A stretch of DNA of 39,656 nt. Source: a bacterium D16-51. Lineage in GTDB: Bacteria; Bacillota; Clostridia; Lachnospirales; Lachnospiraceae. Position 1 is the first letter of the stretch; each line of letters begins with the position of its first letter. Of this stretch, positions 24,230 to 33,355 are shown piece after piece. Below the pieces are notes generated by a model. It made no database searches, had not been told where the DNA came from, and worked only from the letters and a program-made list of their open reading frames with translations. The position numbers and the translations under genes were made by a program. The DNA lies in contig RAYE01000002.1 in NCBI GenBank assembly GCA_003612285.1, positions 1-39,656 of the forward strand. The letters are read 5' to 3'.

Positions 24230-25492
24230 ATGGCAAAGAAAATTTTAATTGCAGCATTCGTCTGCCTGATGATATTTCCTGTCTCTGTCCTTATTCTGTC
24301 TGGAGAGGGAAAAGTGCAGAAAAAAGATCAGGAGAAAGCGCAGAAGTATTTTAGCAGTACAGTAACTTCCATAGAGCCATGTACAAAAGAGGATGGGACA
24401 AAATTTACAATAGCATATGTGGATATCGATCCATATCCGGCGTCAGGGGAAATGCTGTATTATTTTGTTGAAGAGTTAAAAGAAGCAGGATGGATTGACT
24501 ATGATGGCGGGCTGCCGTTTGATCCGGCGGACACGGACGCCAAAAAGCTGATTCAGTACCTGGCGGGCCTGGATTTGGGAAAATATATCCAATTTACCAA
24601 TGATGCCAATTATTATATTGCGGTAGAGGATAAGGGGGAGTGCAAAAGGAGTTTAAAGCGGCAGATAGAGGAAGGGAAAATTGACTTAATTTTTTGTATG
24701 GGTACCAGTCCAGGGAAGATGGTCATGAAAGAAATGCGGGTAACCGATGTGCCGGTTATGGTGTATTTTAGTGTGGACCCGGTTGGGGCGGGGATTTCAA
24801 AGGAAGAAGAGTATTCCGGACAGGAAAATGTATGGTGCCATACCAGCACAGAGGTTTATTCCAATCAAATGCAGTTTTATTATAAAAACTGCCCTTTTGA
24901 GAATATCGGCATGGTATATTACAGTGAATCTGTGGCGGCAATGTCTGCATACCGCAGGGCTGCCGAAGAAATTGGGTTTAAGATAGCTGAAAAGAAGATT
25001 AGCACATTGTCCAATGCCTCAGATGGCAGACAGGTTAAAAAGTATTATGACGAGCTTGCCCGTGTATTTTCTGATTTAGTGAATGTAGACAAGGTAGATG
25101 CTTTTTTGCTGAGCACGGATATTATTAAGGATGAGGCAAGGATAAAAGACCTGCTGGAGATTTTCTACCAAAAGAAGATACCGGTATTTGTACAAAATGG
25201 AGAGTATTATGTGAAAGATGGTGCATTAATGGTAGTAACAGCCAGTGATTCAAAGATACAGGCGCCATTTGCAGTGGAGGCCATGGCATCTATTTTTCAT
25301 GGGGAGGCGCCTGGAAATATATATCAGAAATTTGTGCCTTCGCCGTATCTGAGCGTTAACCTGGAGACGGCAGAAAGGCTGGGATATGAAGTAGGGGAGG
25401 GAATTTTGCTTTCGGCAGAAAAGCTTTATGGGAGAACGCAGGAGGCGGGGGCAGACAGCTCGGACGATGCTATAGAAAGGATGGGCAGATGA
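24230..25492 (+). CDS. ABC-type substrate-binding protein, membrane anchored
   Basis: The product has 420 residues from ATG 24230 with AAGGGGGGAG. An N-terminal signal-anchor (ILIAAFVCLMIFPVSVLILS) lacks a lipobox Cys, so it is either anchored or cleaved. The rest matches the ABC_sub_bind family of periplasmic-type binding proteins (FTIAYVDIDPYPASGEMLYY, LIFCMGTSPGKMVM, VPVMVYFSVDPVGAG, FENIGMVYYSESVAA, KIPVFVQNGEYYVKDGALMV). No ABC permease or ATPase is encoded nearby. Its stop overlaps the next start by 4 bases (ATGA). It probably presents a small ligand to the sensor-MFS and sensor-phosphatase-like proteins that follow. Confidence 0.8.
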   Translation: MAKKILIAAFVCLMIFPVSVLILSGEGKVQKKDQEKAQKYFSSTVTSIEPCTKEDGTKFTIAYVDIDPYPASGEMLYYFVEELKEAGWIDYDGGLPFDPADTDAKKLIQYLAGLDLGKYIQFTNDANYYIAVEDKGECKRSLKRQIEEGKIDLIFCMGTSPGKMVMKEMRVTDVPVMVYFSVDPVGAGISKEEEYSGQENVWCHTSTEVYSNQMQFYYKNCPFENIGMVYYSESVAAMSAYRRAAEEIGFKIAEKKISTLSNASDGRQVKKYYDELARVFSDLVNVDKVDAFLLSTDIIKDEARIKDLLEIFYQKKIPVFVQNGEYYVKDGALMVVTASDSKIQAPFAVEAMASIFHGEAPGNIYQKFVPSPYLSVNLETAERLGYEVGEGILLSAEKLYGRTQEAGADSSDDAIERMGR

Positions 25493-27828
25493 AGGAAAGG
25501 ATGAAAAATAAATTGCTTACTTTTGTTGTGTTTGCGGCACTTGCATTTGGGAGTCTGCAGTTTGTTGCCTGGATTAGCCAGATGGCATTTGAAAATACCT
25601 GCATTGAGCTTCAGGAGCAGTATATTGGGACAGAAGTAAGGGAGGTTATAGATACCATTGAAAATTCTGTAAACTTTGGCAAGGAACTTCAGAATTATTA
25701 CGGAATGGATGGGATTTTGGAAAGAGTCTGCAGGATTTCGGAAGGAAATTTAGAGGCCATTGTATTAGATGGGGCGGGGGAGCCGCTGTATCTGTCTTTC
25801 CAGGGAAGCAAGAAAAATAAGCGGCTGCTGTCGTATGTTTATACAAAGGATTACCAGGAGGCGGCTGCAGGGGTGGGAAGCGGGGGCATTGCAGGGGAAA
25901 AAATCAGCCTGGGCGGGCAGGACAGCATGGTATTCCCTATATACAAGGAACAAAAGGAACTGGTGGGGCATTTACTGGTAGTATACCGGCAAAAGGAGCT
26001 GCTGGAGGAAAATGATTTTTCTGGATTGGAGCAGAAGAAATGGATTATCTGGATAAGTGCCAGCCTGTTTATGGCAGTATTCTTATTTTGCAAAAAAGAC
26101 AGGGAGCAGGAGGGATGGCACGTCAGATATATGCCAGTTATTGTGATTATGTTTGGCATGTCTGTTAATATTTTTTTTATGTACCGGGCCTATGGGGAGA
26201 AATATTCTGTGCTGGTAAGCCGCAACGCAGAGTCGGCGGCAGTATATATCCAAGCTTCTGCAAATGATTTGCTGAAAAAGGGGCTTCCGGTGGAAGAGAT
26301 TGATAAGGTATCCGGTTATCTGAAACAGAAGGCAGAGAGCAATGCCGCCATTGAAAGCATTGCTGTTGTAAAGAGTTATTATAATACCGCTGAGCCGGCA
26401 GAAGGCAGTAACAATGCCATATTAAATCTGGATCTGCTGGATGGGCAGGCACAGCTAAATGTAGTAGTCAGCCAGTCCTATATTGAGGATAAGATTTTTA
26501 TGATGACTTTGACTTTTGGCGCAATATTTGTTGTCTGCCTGATGATTACCTATGAGCTGACGCATCTGGCAGAAATTATTTCTGTCCGGGTAAGCAGGGA
26601 GTTTAACCAGGAGACGGCAGGGCAGATGGAAGCGGTTGGCGGGCAGGTGAAACTGCTGTCCTTTCTGGCGTATACGGCAATTTATACCAGCATGTCATAT
26701 ACAGCAGTTATTATGAGGAACTGGGATGCCTCTGTCTTTGGGCTTTCCAGGGCAGTCAGCGCTTCTTTGCCGCTTACCATAGAGCTTTTGGGCATTATGG
26801 TTTGTTCCGTTATCATCCAGAGGGTTTTTAAAGACATGGATTTAACCCATATTATGTTATTTGCCTTTGCTTTTCTGATATTGGGGAATGCAGCATGCAT
26901 CACCGCATCCTCACCGTATGTCCTGCTTTTTTTACGGGCATTCTGCGGAATAGGCTTTGGGTTCTTAAAATACTGGCTAAACGCCATTGTATCGGCGGGT
27001 TCCAGGGATTCGGAGGCGGTGGGCAGAAATTATGCACAGCTCAATGCAGGGCTGCTTGGGGGAATTACAGCAGGGGCGTCTTTAGGTTCTATTCTGGCAC
27101 AGTCCTTGGGATATCAGTTTAATTACTTTTTTACGGCGGTTTTGTGTGCTTTGGCTTTCGTTTTTTCTGCTTTTGCCATGCCTTGGGGGATGCTTAATAG
27201 AAGAAGGGGGCGTTCTGCAGAAAATGCAGGGGCGCAGCCTGTCAGGATGATAAATGTGCTGAAAAATAAGACTTCCTTTAAGGCGGTTGTCCTGGGGGAT
27301 ATCCCCCTGAATATCGGGTTAATGTATGTTGTGGCATTTTTACCGGTGTATATGAATAATATCGGACACCCAACGGTAGCTGCAAGTTATGCATATTTGG
27401 TGAATGGCCTGACAGGGGTTTATTTGGGGGTTGCCATGATGGAGAGGTTAAAAAGGCTTTCCAAGAAGGTTTCCTGCGTGGTGGCTTTGTTTTTGGGGGC
27501 TTCTGGGATTTTAATACTTGTCCTGGGTTCCAATGTTGGCATTGTTATGCTGTCAGCAGGGATTATGGGATTGTTTGATGGCTATGGGACGCCGACAATT
27601 ACCAGTTTTTTTACAAGCCTGCCCCAGGTTCAGCGGGCGGATACTGCCGGTATGCTGACTGTTTTTAACAGTGTGGGAAGCGCAGTGCAGATTATGTGCC
27701 CTGTACTGTATAATATGCTGATTCAGCCTGACGGGGGGACAGGGTATCTGCTGGTTTTTGGAATCTGTTATGCAGCCGCGGCCCTTATGTTTTTATGTCT
27801 GTTCAGGAAAAAGGAGCTGGAGGTGTAG
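25489..27828 (+). CDS. MFS transporter-like protein with N-terminal sensor region
   Basis: The product has 779 residues. The N-terminus is unlike a normal MFS carrier: a transmembrane helix (9-29), an extracytoplasmic region (30-180) of sensor type (LEAIVLDGAGEPLYLSF, GHLLVVYRQKELLE), a second and third helix (about 181-240), another external segment (to about 330), then a helix. A 12-helix MFS core fills residues about 385-775 (LLSFLAYTAIYTSMSYTAVI, FLRAFCGIGFGFLKYWLNAI, GSILAQSLGYQFNYFF). The start overlaps the binding-protein stop. The layout suggests an MFS-derived receptor more than a plain exporter. The substrate is not predictable. Confidence 0.75.
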   Translation: MKERMKNKLLTFVVFAALAFGSLQFVAWISQMAFENTCIELQEQYIGTEVREVIDTIENSVNFGKELQNYYGMDGILERVCRISEGNLEAIVLDGAGEPLYLSFQGSKKNKRLLSYVYTKDYQEAAAGVGSGGIAGEKISLGGQDSMVFPIYKEQKELVGHLLVVYRQKELLEENDFSGLEQKKWIIWISASLFMAVFLFCKKDREQEGWHVRYMPVIVIMFGMSVNIFFMYRAYGEKYSVLVSRNAESAAVYIQASANDLLKKGLPVEEIDKVSGYLKQKAESNAAIESIAVVKSYYNTAEPAEGSNNAILNLDLLDGQAQLNVVVSQSYIEDKIFMMTLTFGAIFVVCLMITYELTHLAEIISVRVSREFNQETAGQMEAVGGQVKLLSFLAYTAIYTSMSYTAVIMRNWDASVFGLSRAVSASLPLTIELLGIMVCSVIIQRVFKDMDLTHIMLFAFAFLILGNAACITASSPYVLLFLRAFCGIGFGFLKYWLNAIVSAGSRDSEAVGRNYAQLNAGLLGGITAGASLGSILAQSLGYQFNYFFTAVLCALAFVFSAFAMPWGMLNRRRGRSAENAGAQPVRMINVLKNKTSFKAVVLGDIPLNIGLMYVVAFLPVYMNNIGHPTVAASYAYLVNGLTGVYLGVAMMERLKRLSKKVSCVVALFLGASGILILVLGSNVGIVMLSAGIMGLFDGYGTPTITSFFTSLPQVQRADTAGMLTVFNSVGSAVQIMCPVLYNMLIQPDGGTGYLLVFGICYAAAALMFLCLFRKKELEV

Positions 27829-27835
27829 GGCAGGG

Positions 27836-29854
27836 ATGAAGTCGATTAAGAAACAGTTATTTATGGCAATTTTGGGTGTAGTATTTGGATTTGGCCTGGT
27901 AATCGCTGCTGTAATGCTGTCCCAGCTCGTTATCCAGAAAAACAGGATTCAGGAGCAGGGGCAGCGGGAGGCAGGGATCTTGTCAAAGGAAACCGGCGGC
28001 ACGTTAAGCCGGATGAATGAGCAGACAGCAAAAGATTTTTCCAGTTCATGCACAAAGTATTTTAATATGAGGTTTGCAGGCATCCGCAGGCATGTGGGAG
28101 CAGTCAGGAAAAATCTGTCTGCCCTGTACAGGGAAGGCGGATATTATGGGGCGGTAGATGAAAAGACCGGTCTGGTAAAGGGGGTATCCGCTATGGATGT
28201 TTCCAAAGAGTTTGGCGCGGTTTCCCCGATTCGTAAGTTTATTAAATATCTGCCGGAATATAATCCGAAAGATACCAGGCGTCTGGATTTATATGTTGTG
28301 TCGGAAAGCGGCATGTGCCTGGATGGAACAGAAACTGCTTTGGGGAATAACTATGCAGATTTGAGGAAAGAGGCCTGGTATAAGGAAACGAAAAAAAATG
28401 GGAAAACGTATTGGTCAGGAATTTTTAAGGGAAAAGTTACTGGAAAAATTAAGGTGATTTGTTCCATGCCTGTTTATGGCAGGGGCGGGGAGTTCAAAGG
28501 GTGCGTTGCGGGGGATATGACAGTGGATGCTTTTCAGGAAATGATTGAGGAGTTTCATGAGGAGCAGATTATTTCCGTTATTTTCTTTGATAAGTCGGGG
28601 GAGTTAATGTATGCAACGAATGACTATCAGAATACAAAGCAGGCAAAAGAGTACCTGGGGAAAAAAGAAGTAGTAAGCATGGGGGATGAGGTGTATTCCT
28701 ATGCATCATTGGAGGAGACGGGCTGGACGATTTGCCTGGTGCTAAACCAGGAGACGGCAAGACAGACAACACAAAAGCTCCAGGCCGATGTGGAGGGCAA
28801 TGCAGAGGAGGTTACGGGGATTGTACAGGACAGCATTCAGAGGATTATTACGATTTTTGTAATCTGTATGGCGGCTGGGGCGGTTCTTGTGGTGGTTGTA
28901 ACAAATTTTCTTGCTGCTGGTTTTGTGCGTCCCATCAGGCAGCTTATGCTGCAGGTGAAGGCAGTTGGTGCAGGGGATCTGGACCAGGTGGCGGCTGTCA
29001 GGTCAGATAATGAAATTGGCCAGCTTGCAGGGGCATTTCAAAGGATGACAGTGGAGTTAAAAGATTATATGGGGAATCTGCAGAATATGGCTGCGAACCA
29101 GGAGCGGATGGCAGCGGAGTTAAATGTTGCAAAGCAGATTCAGATGAATATGCTCCCTGATAAGTTCCCTGCATTTCCTGACAGGCATGAGTTTGATATT
29201 TATGCAGTGGTGAAGCCGGCAGCGGCCGGAGGCGGCAGTTTTTATGATTTTTTTATGGTAGATAAAAGGTATTTCTGCCTGGCAATCGGGGATGTGGAGG
29301 GAATGGGGGTACCGGCTACGCTATTTGCGGTAATTACGAAAACCCATATTAAAAATTATGCACAGCTTGGTTACCAGCCGGACAGAATACTGGCAGAAAC
29401 CAATAACCAGTTAAGCTATAGGAATGAAGCAGGGCTGACGGTATCTGTATTTGTTGGGATTGTGGATTTGCAGACAGGTGATTTCCAATACAGCAATGCC
29501 GGGCAGATGGCGCCATTGTGGAAGCATTCAGGAAAGGATTTTGCGTTTTTGGAGGCTAAAAACTGCTTTGCCCTTGCCAATATGGAAAATGTACCATATT
29601 GGAAACAGGCCGTCCGTCTGGCCCAGGGGGATATGCTGTTTTTATATACCCGCGGGGTTGCTGAAATGGCAGACGCCAAAGGAAATGAATATACACAGGA
29701 GTATTTGTATGAATATCTTAATACTATCGTAAAGCATAAATATAGGTTTCAGGATATTGCAGACAGTGTCCAGGGGGATTTGCAGAGGTTTTCTGCCGGA
29801 ATGGAACAAAAGAAGGACAGTACTATGCTGTTGTTCCGTTATTTTGGGAAATAG
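27836..29854 (+). CDS. sensor-HAMP-SpoIIE/RsbU-type protein with altered active site
   Basis: About 672 residues from ATG 27836 with GGAGG upstream. Layout: transmembrane helix 10-34, external double-Cache-like sensor 35-335 (DLYVVSESGMCLDGTETALG, KEAWYKETKKNGKTYWSGIF, SYASLEETGWTICLVL), helix 338-360, HAMP 361-412, coiled coil (AAELNVAKQIQMNMLP), then a PP2C-like domain of the SpoIIE/RsbU family to the end. Metal sites: GGDFYD is GGSFYD (Ser468), GDVSGKGVPA is kept as GDVEGMGVPA (Asp486), TDG is TRG (Arg606), and the closing DD is KD (Asp661). Two metal-binding Asp are therefore lost and Ser/Thr phosphatase activity is doubtful. It is probably a signalling pseudophosphatase for the CIS. Confidence 0.8.
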   Translation: MKSIKKQLFMAILGVVFGFGLVIAAVMLSQLVIQKNRIQEQGQREAGILSKETGGTLSRMNEQTAKDFSSSCTKYFNMRFAGIRRHVGAVRKNLSALYREGGYYGAVDEKTGLVKGVSAMDVSKEFGAVSPIRKFIKYLPEYNPKDTRRLDLYVVSESGMCLDGTETALGNNYADLRKEAWYKETKKNGKTYWSGIFKGKVTGKIKVICSMPVYGRGGEFKGCVAGDMTVDAFQEMIEEFHEEQIISVIFFDKSGELMYATNDYQNTKQAKEYLGKKEVVSMGDEVYSYASLEETGWTICLVLNQETARQTTQKLQADVEGNAEEVTGIVQDSIQRIITIFVICMAAGAVLVVVVTNFLAAGFVRPIRQLMLQVKAVGAGDLDQVAAVRSDNEIGQLAGAFQRMTVELKDYMGNLQNMAANQERMAAELNVAKQIQMNMLPDKFPAFPDRHEFDIYAVVKPAAAGGGSFYDFFMVDKRYFCLAIGDVEGMGVPATLFAVITKTHIKNYAQLGYQPDRILAETNNQLSYRNEAGLTVSVFVGIVDLQTGDFQYSNAGQMAPLWKHSGKDFAFLEAKNCFALANMENVPYWKQAVRLAQGDMLFLYTRGVAEMADAKGNEYTQEYLYEYLNTIVKHKYRFQDIADSVQGDLQRFSAGMEQKKDSTMLLFRYFGK

Positions 29855-29891
29855 GCGGGACGGCAGAGGGGGTGATGTTACGGCAGAGAAT

Positions 29892-31997
29892 TTGTATACA
29901 GAGTTTTTTAGGGAGCAGGACAGAGAATTACCTTATGCACATGAGGGGGAATTTTGGGAAGATTTATTTTCCTGTTTGGATATGCTTCTTATGCTTGCGG
30001 ACACAGAAGGAGGACAGAAGCAGGAGGGGATTTTAGGAGAAACTGCTATGGATTCCCTGGCCTGTGCCAGGCTGCATATTAAGGACCGGCTGCTTTGTTC
30101 CCCAAAGGACAGGATATTCCGCTATCAGTATCTGGTGGAGTGGATGGGCTTTACAGATTGGGAGTGTTTTGTATTTTTGCTGGCATTTTCTGTATGCTAT
30201 GACGCAAAATATGAAAGGGTATTTTCCAGGCTTCAGGGGAGTGAAAGAATGGCACTGCCCACACTGCGCCTGGCGGTTTTGCTGTATCAGAAGGGAAACA
30301 GCCTTTCGGTGGAAGAAATTGCCAGGGCAGTCCAAAAGAAGGGGCTGCTGTTTCAGTATTTTATGGAAATATTTGAAGCAGAGGACTATAACCCGATGTC
30401 CTTTCGGATGGTGCTAAACAGCAGGGTCTGTGCATTTTTGTATGGCCAGGATGAACCGGGGGAGGCTTTATCCTATATGGTGAAAGTATATTATTTTTCT
30501 GAGCCATTGGAGCCGATGCTTATCCGCCAGGATAAAAAAGAGATGTTATCCAGCTATATCCGGCAGTGCATCCAAAATCCGAAAGGCATGGGAAATGTGA
30601 TTCAGATATATGGGATAGAAGGGATTGGGAAGCGCTGCCTGCTTTGTTCTGTGGCAAAGGAATTGGAAACCAACCTCCTGTTTGTAGATGTGCCAAAGCT
30701 TTTGCAGGGAAATCCTGCAGAAATTTGTGCTTTACTGTGCAGTATTATGCTGGAAAGCCTGCTTCTTGGGGCTGTTGTCTGTTTTACGGGATACCGGCCT
30801 GTAAGTGAAGGGGAATCCAAAGGCATAGAATCGGAGGGGCTTGGTTTTTTGTTAGAGGAAATCAGGGAAAAGTATAAGGTTTCAGTTTGGATGAGTGAAG
30901 AAAAGGCAGATTTTTTGTTACATCATAGGCTGCATCTTCTGTATTTGGGGCTGCCTGTGCTGACGGCAGGGGAAAGCGCCTGTTTGTGGGAAAAATACGC
31001 CAAAGAGTTCTCTTTTCAAGAAGGGGCAGACGCCTGGCTGCATGCGGATCAACATATTGTTACCATACGGGGAATCAAAGAGGTTTTATGGGATGCAGGA
31101 ATACATGCTGCGTATGCCGGAAGGGAAATTAATAAAGATGATATCAGAGCGGCTGCTGCAAGGCAGGTAAGCATTCGGTTTGGAGGGCTGGCAGCGCTGG
31201 TTCCGGCGGTTTATACATGGGATGACTTAGTGATTGGCCATAAGCAGAGAGAACAGATGGAAATGATATGCAATCAGGTGAGATACCGGAGCGTAGTAGG
31301 TGAAGAATGGGGGTTTTATCAAAAGATTCCCTATGGCAGGGGCGTCTGCGCTATGTTTTATGGGGCGCCGGGGACAGGAAAGACGATGGCGGCCCAGGTA
31401 ATCGCAAATGAACTTGGACTGCAGCTTTACCGGGTTGATTTGTCACAGGTGGTCAGCAAATATATTGGTGAAACACAGAAAAATATTTCAAGACTGTTTT
31501 GCTGTGCTGAGAATACCAATGCCCTGCTGTTTTTTGATGAGGCGGATTCCCTGTTTGCAAAACGTTCCAAAGTGGGGGATTCCCACGACCGCAATGCAAA
31601 TGCAGAGACGGCGTATCTGCTTCAAAGGCTGGAAGACTATGATGGCATTACTATTTTGGCAACGAATTTCATCCAAAATATTGATGATGCATTTAAACGG
31701 CGTATTAAGTTTATGGTGAATTTTGTATTGCCGGCACAGGAGGTGAGGCGCAGGCTTTGGGAAACGGTCCTGCCAAAGGAACTTCCTCTGGAAGAGGAGA
31801 TTGATTTTGATTTCTTTGCAGAGAAATTTGAGCTTTCCGGCAGCGCTATTAAAGAAATATTGGTAAACGCTGCCTTTTGTGCGGCGGCAAAAGGAAGGGG
31901 GATGCGCAATGAAGATATTGTTGGGGCAGTCAGGCTGAATTTTGAAAAATCCGGGAAAGCGCTTACTGGAGAAGATTTTGGCTACCTTGGAGGTTAG
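29892..31997 (+). CDS. CIS AAA+ ATPase (Afp15/Pvc15-like)
   Basis: About 701 residues. The C-terminal AAA+ module is intact: Walker A GAPGTGKT (31362-31385), Walker B LLFFDEAD, sensor 1 ILATN, arginine finger region FKRRIKF, and a C-terminal lid (ELSGSAIKEILVNAAFCAAA). The N-terminal about 470 residues are variable and contain a second, degenerate nucleotide-binding-like stretch (IYGIEGIGKRCLLCSVAKEL). Family members are needed for CIS assembly. The start is unclear. The good ribosome binding site GAGGGGG (29866-29872) is followed by GTG and ATG in the wrong frame (29872, 29875); the right frame offers only TTG codons at 29757, 29844 and 29892. I give the last as a conservative choice. Confidence 0.85.
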   Translation: MYTEFFREQDRELPYAHEGEFWEDLFSCLDMLLMLADTEGGQKQEGILGETAMDSLACARLHIKDRLLCSPKDRIFRYQYLVEWMGFTDWECFVFLLAFSVCYDAKYERVFSRLQGSERMALPTLRLAVLLYQKGNSLSVEEIARAVQKKGLLFQYFMEIFEAEDYNPMSFRMVLNSRVCAFLYGQDEPGEALSYMVKVYYFSEPLEPMLIRQDKKEMLSSYIRQCIQNPKGMGNVIQIYGIEGIGKRCLLCSVAKELETNLLFVDVPKLLQGNPAEICALLCSIMLESLLLGAVVCFTGYRPVSEGESKGIESEGLGFLLEEIREKYKVSVWMSEEKADFLLHHRLHLLYLGLPVLTAGESACLWEKYAKEFSFQEGADAWLHADQHIVTIRGIKEVLWDAGIHAAYAGREINKDDIRAAAARQVSIRFGGLAALVPAVYTWDDLVIGHKQREQMEMICNQVRYRSVVGEEWGFYQKIPYGRGVCAMFYGAPGTGKTMAAQVIANELGLQLYRVDLSQVVSKYIGETQKNISRLFCCAENTNALLFFDEADSLFAKRSKVGDSHDRNANAETAYLLQRLEDYDGITILATNFIQNIDDAFKRRIKFMVNFVLPAQEVRRRLWETVLPKELPLEEEIDFDFFAEKFELSGSAIKEILVNAAFCAAAKGRGMRNEDIVGAVRLNFEKSGKALTGEDFGYLGG
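29904..29910 (+). promoter_or_regulatory. possible -1 frameshift heptamer T TTT TTA
   Basis: If translation begins at ATG 29875, codons 11-12 are TTT TTA preceded by T, the HIV-type slippery heptamer. A -1 shift here enters the AAA+ frame. It is weak evidence alone, because the run of six T may be chance or a sequencing indel site. Confidence 0.3.
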
Positions 31998-32122
31998 GGA
32001 CTGTTTTTTGACCTGCACATCCGAAGAAATATCCTGCGCAATCTGTAAAAGTTATTTTCCTACAGTTCCTTAGATGGTATCAGAAAATTAAGTGTTTTTA
32101 ATGATGGAAAGGGGGAGAGCCT

Positions 32123-33211
32123 ATGGCAGAATATGCAGAAGCAGAAAAGAAAAAGGTAAAAAGGGAGAACAGGACGAATATTCCTGACGGAATCAAAGAA
32201 AGAATTGAGAGGACGTCAGGCGTCAGCCTGGATGATGTCAGGGTGCATTACGATTCGGACAGGCCGGGGCTTGTGGGTGCACTGGCTTTTACACAGGGAA
32301 ACCAGGTGTATATGGGGGCAGCCCAGGAAAAGTATCTGCCGCATGAACTGGGCCATGTAGTGCAGCAGAAAATGGGGATGGTAAGGCCGACCAGATATGA
32401 AAATGGTTACGCTATTAATGATGACAGCAGGCTGGAGAGGCAGGCGGATGCGATTGGGATGGGGCATGTTTCCTTTGGGGAAAACACAGGGAAAACGAAA
32501 GAGGTGGGAGAAGCCATCCAGATGGCGTCAGCGACGTTAACAGGGAAAGTACAAGGGGAGGAGATAAGTGTAACTGGGGAAAGTGCAGGAGGAGATGATG
32601 AAAGGGCCGCTGCATACTCATTTACCTGTGCGCCAATAGATGGGAAATTTCAGGCTTTTCACTCTTGTTCTTATGTGGATGTAAAAAATTTATATGATGC
32701 GATATGGGGAATTGGAGGAAAAAAAGCAAAAAGTAAGAAGGGTACTATAGAGGAGGCGAAGAAGGATTTGGCAGGAATGAAAGGGTATTCAAAAAATGTG
32801 TGGGAAGGAACGAAAGCATATGGGAGATGTGTAGGGTATGCAAATGATTTAGGGATACATTTCCCTAGAAAAAGCAGAAATCAGTATTATTGTGCGGAGC
32901 CGCATGCATTAAAGAAGATAATGCCTTTATATCAAGAAAAACGTAAGAATTTTTTGGAAAGAATTCAGGGGACTATAAAGTGGCAGGAAGGAGAAGATGT
33001 GTATGCTGAAAGGAAGCAGGCAGTAGAGGATGCTTCTTATGGGCAGGGAAGAGAAAAAGGAGCTTTAAAAAGTTTTTTATATACACTTCAATTCAGTAAT
33101 GTGAACCATGGCGGGGAGCTTCTGCCTCCTTGTCCGGTCTGCAGACAGTGGGTATATGGATTGGGGGATGGAGAGGCGGAACTTAAAAATAAGTTCATAG
33201 GTGGGTTATAG
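32123..33211 (+). CDS. DUF4157 (eCIS core) protein with C-terminal deaminase-like domain: probable effector
   Basis: The product has 362 residues from ATG 32123 with AAGGGGGAG. Residues 20-112 are DUF4157, the domain typical of extracellular CIS effectors: IPDGIKERIERTSGVSLDDV, VRVHYDSDRP, zinc-binding HELGHVVQQ (His74, His78) and ERQADAIG. Residues 130-165 are a linker. The C-terminal about 190 residues carry CAE (Cys257, catalytic Glu259, in YYCAEPHAL) and PCPVC (Cys337, Cys340), the two zinc motifs of the cytidine deaminase superfamily. That superfamily includes many bacterial nucleic-acid deaminase toxins. The protein is encoded between the ATPase and the sheath. I infer loading into the CIS and deamination of target nucleotides or nucleic acid. 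No obvious immunity gene follows. Confidence 0.82.
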   Translation: MAEYAEAEKKKVKRENRTNIPDGIKERIERTSGVSLDDVRVHYDSDRPGLVGALAFTQGNQVYMGAAQEKYLPHELGHVVQQKMGMVRPTRYENGYAINDDSRLERQADAIGMGHVSFGENTGKTKEVGEAIQMASATLTGKVQGEEISVTGESAGGDDERAAAYSFTCAPIDGKFQAFHSCSYVDVKNLYDAIWGIGGKKAKSKKGTIEEAKKDLAGMKGYSKNVWEGTKAYGRCVGYANDLGIHFPRKSRNQYYCAEPHALKKIMPLYQEKRKNFLERIQGTIKWQEGEDVYAERKQAVEDASYGQGREKGALKSFLYTLQFSNVNHGGELLPPCPVCRQWVYGLGDGEAELKNKFIGGL

Positions 33212-33355
33212 GGTTGGATGGAAAATAAGAAAACTGTTTTATATGTCAAGTATTTTGGTAAAAAAGCGGGGCTTTTATATAACAGGGTTGAAAACCACAG
33301 AAAATGAGAGTTAGAGGGCTTGAAGAGCTATATATTTAGATGGAGGGGAGAATAT
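33212..33355 (+). other. AT-rich spacer between candidate effector genes
   Basis: I see no gene. The strong ribosome binding site GGAGGGGAG at its end belongs to the next gene. Confidence 0.5.
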
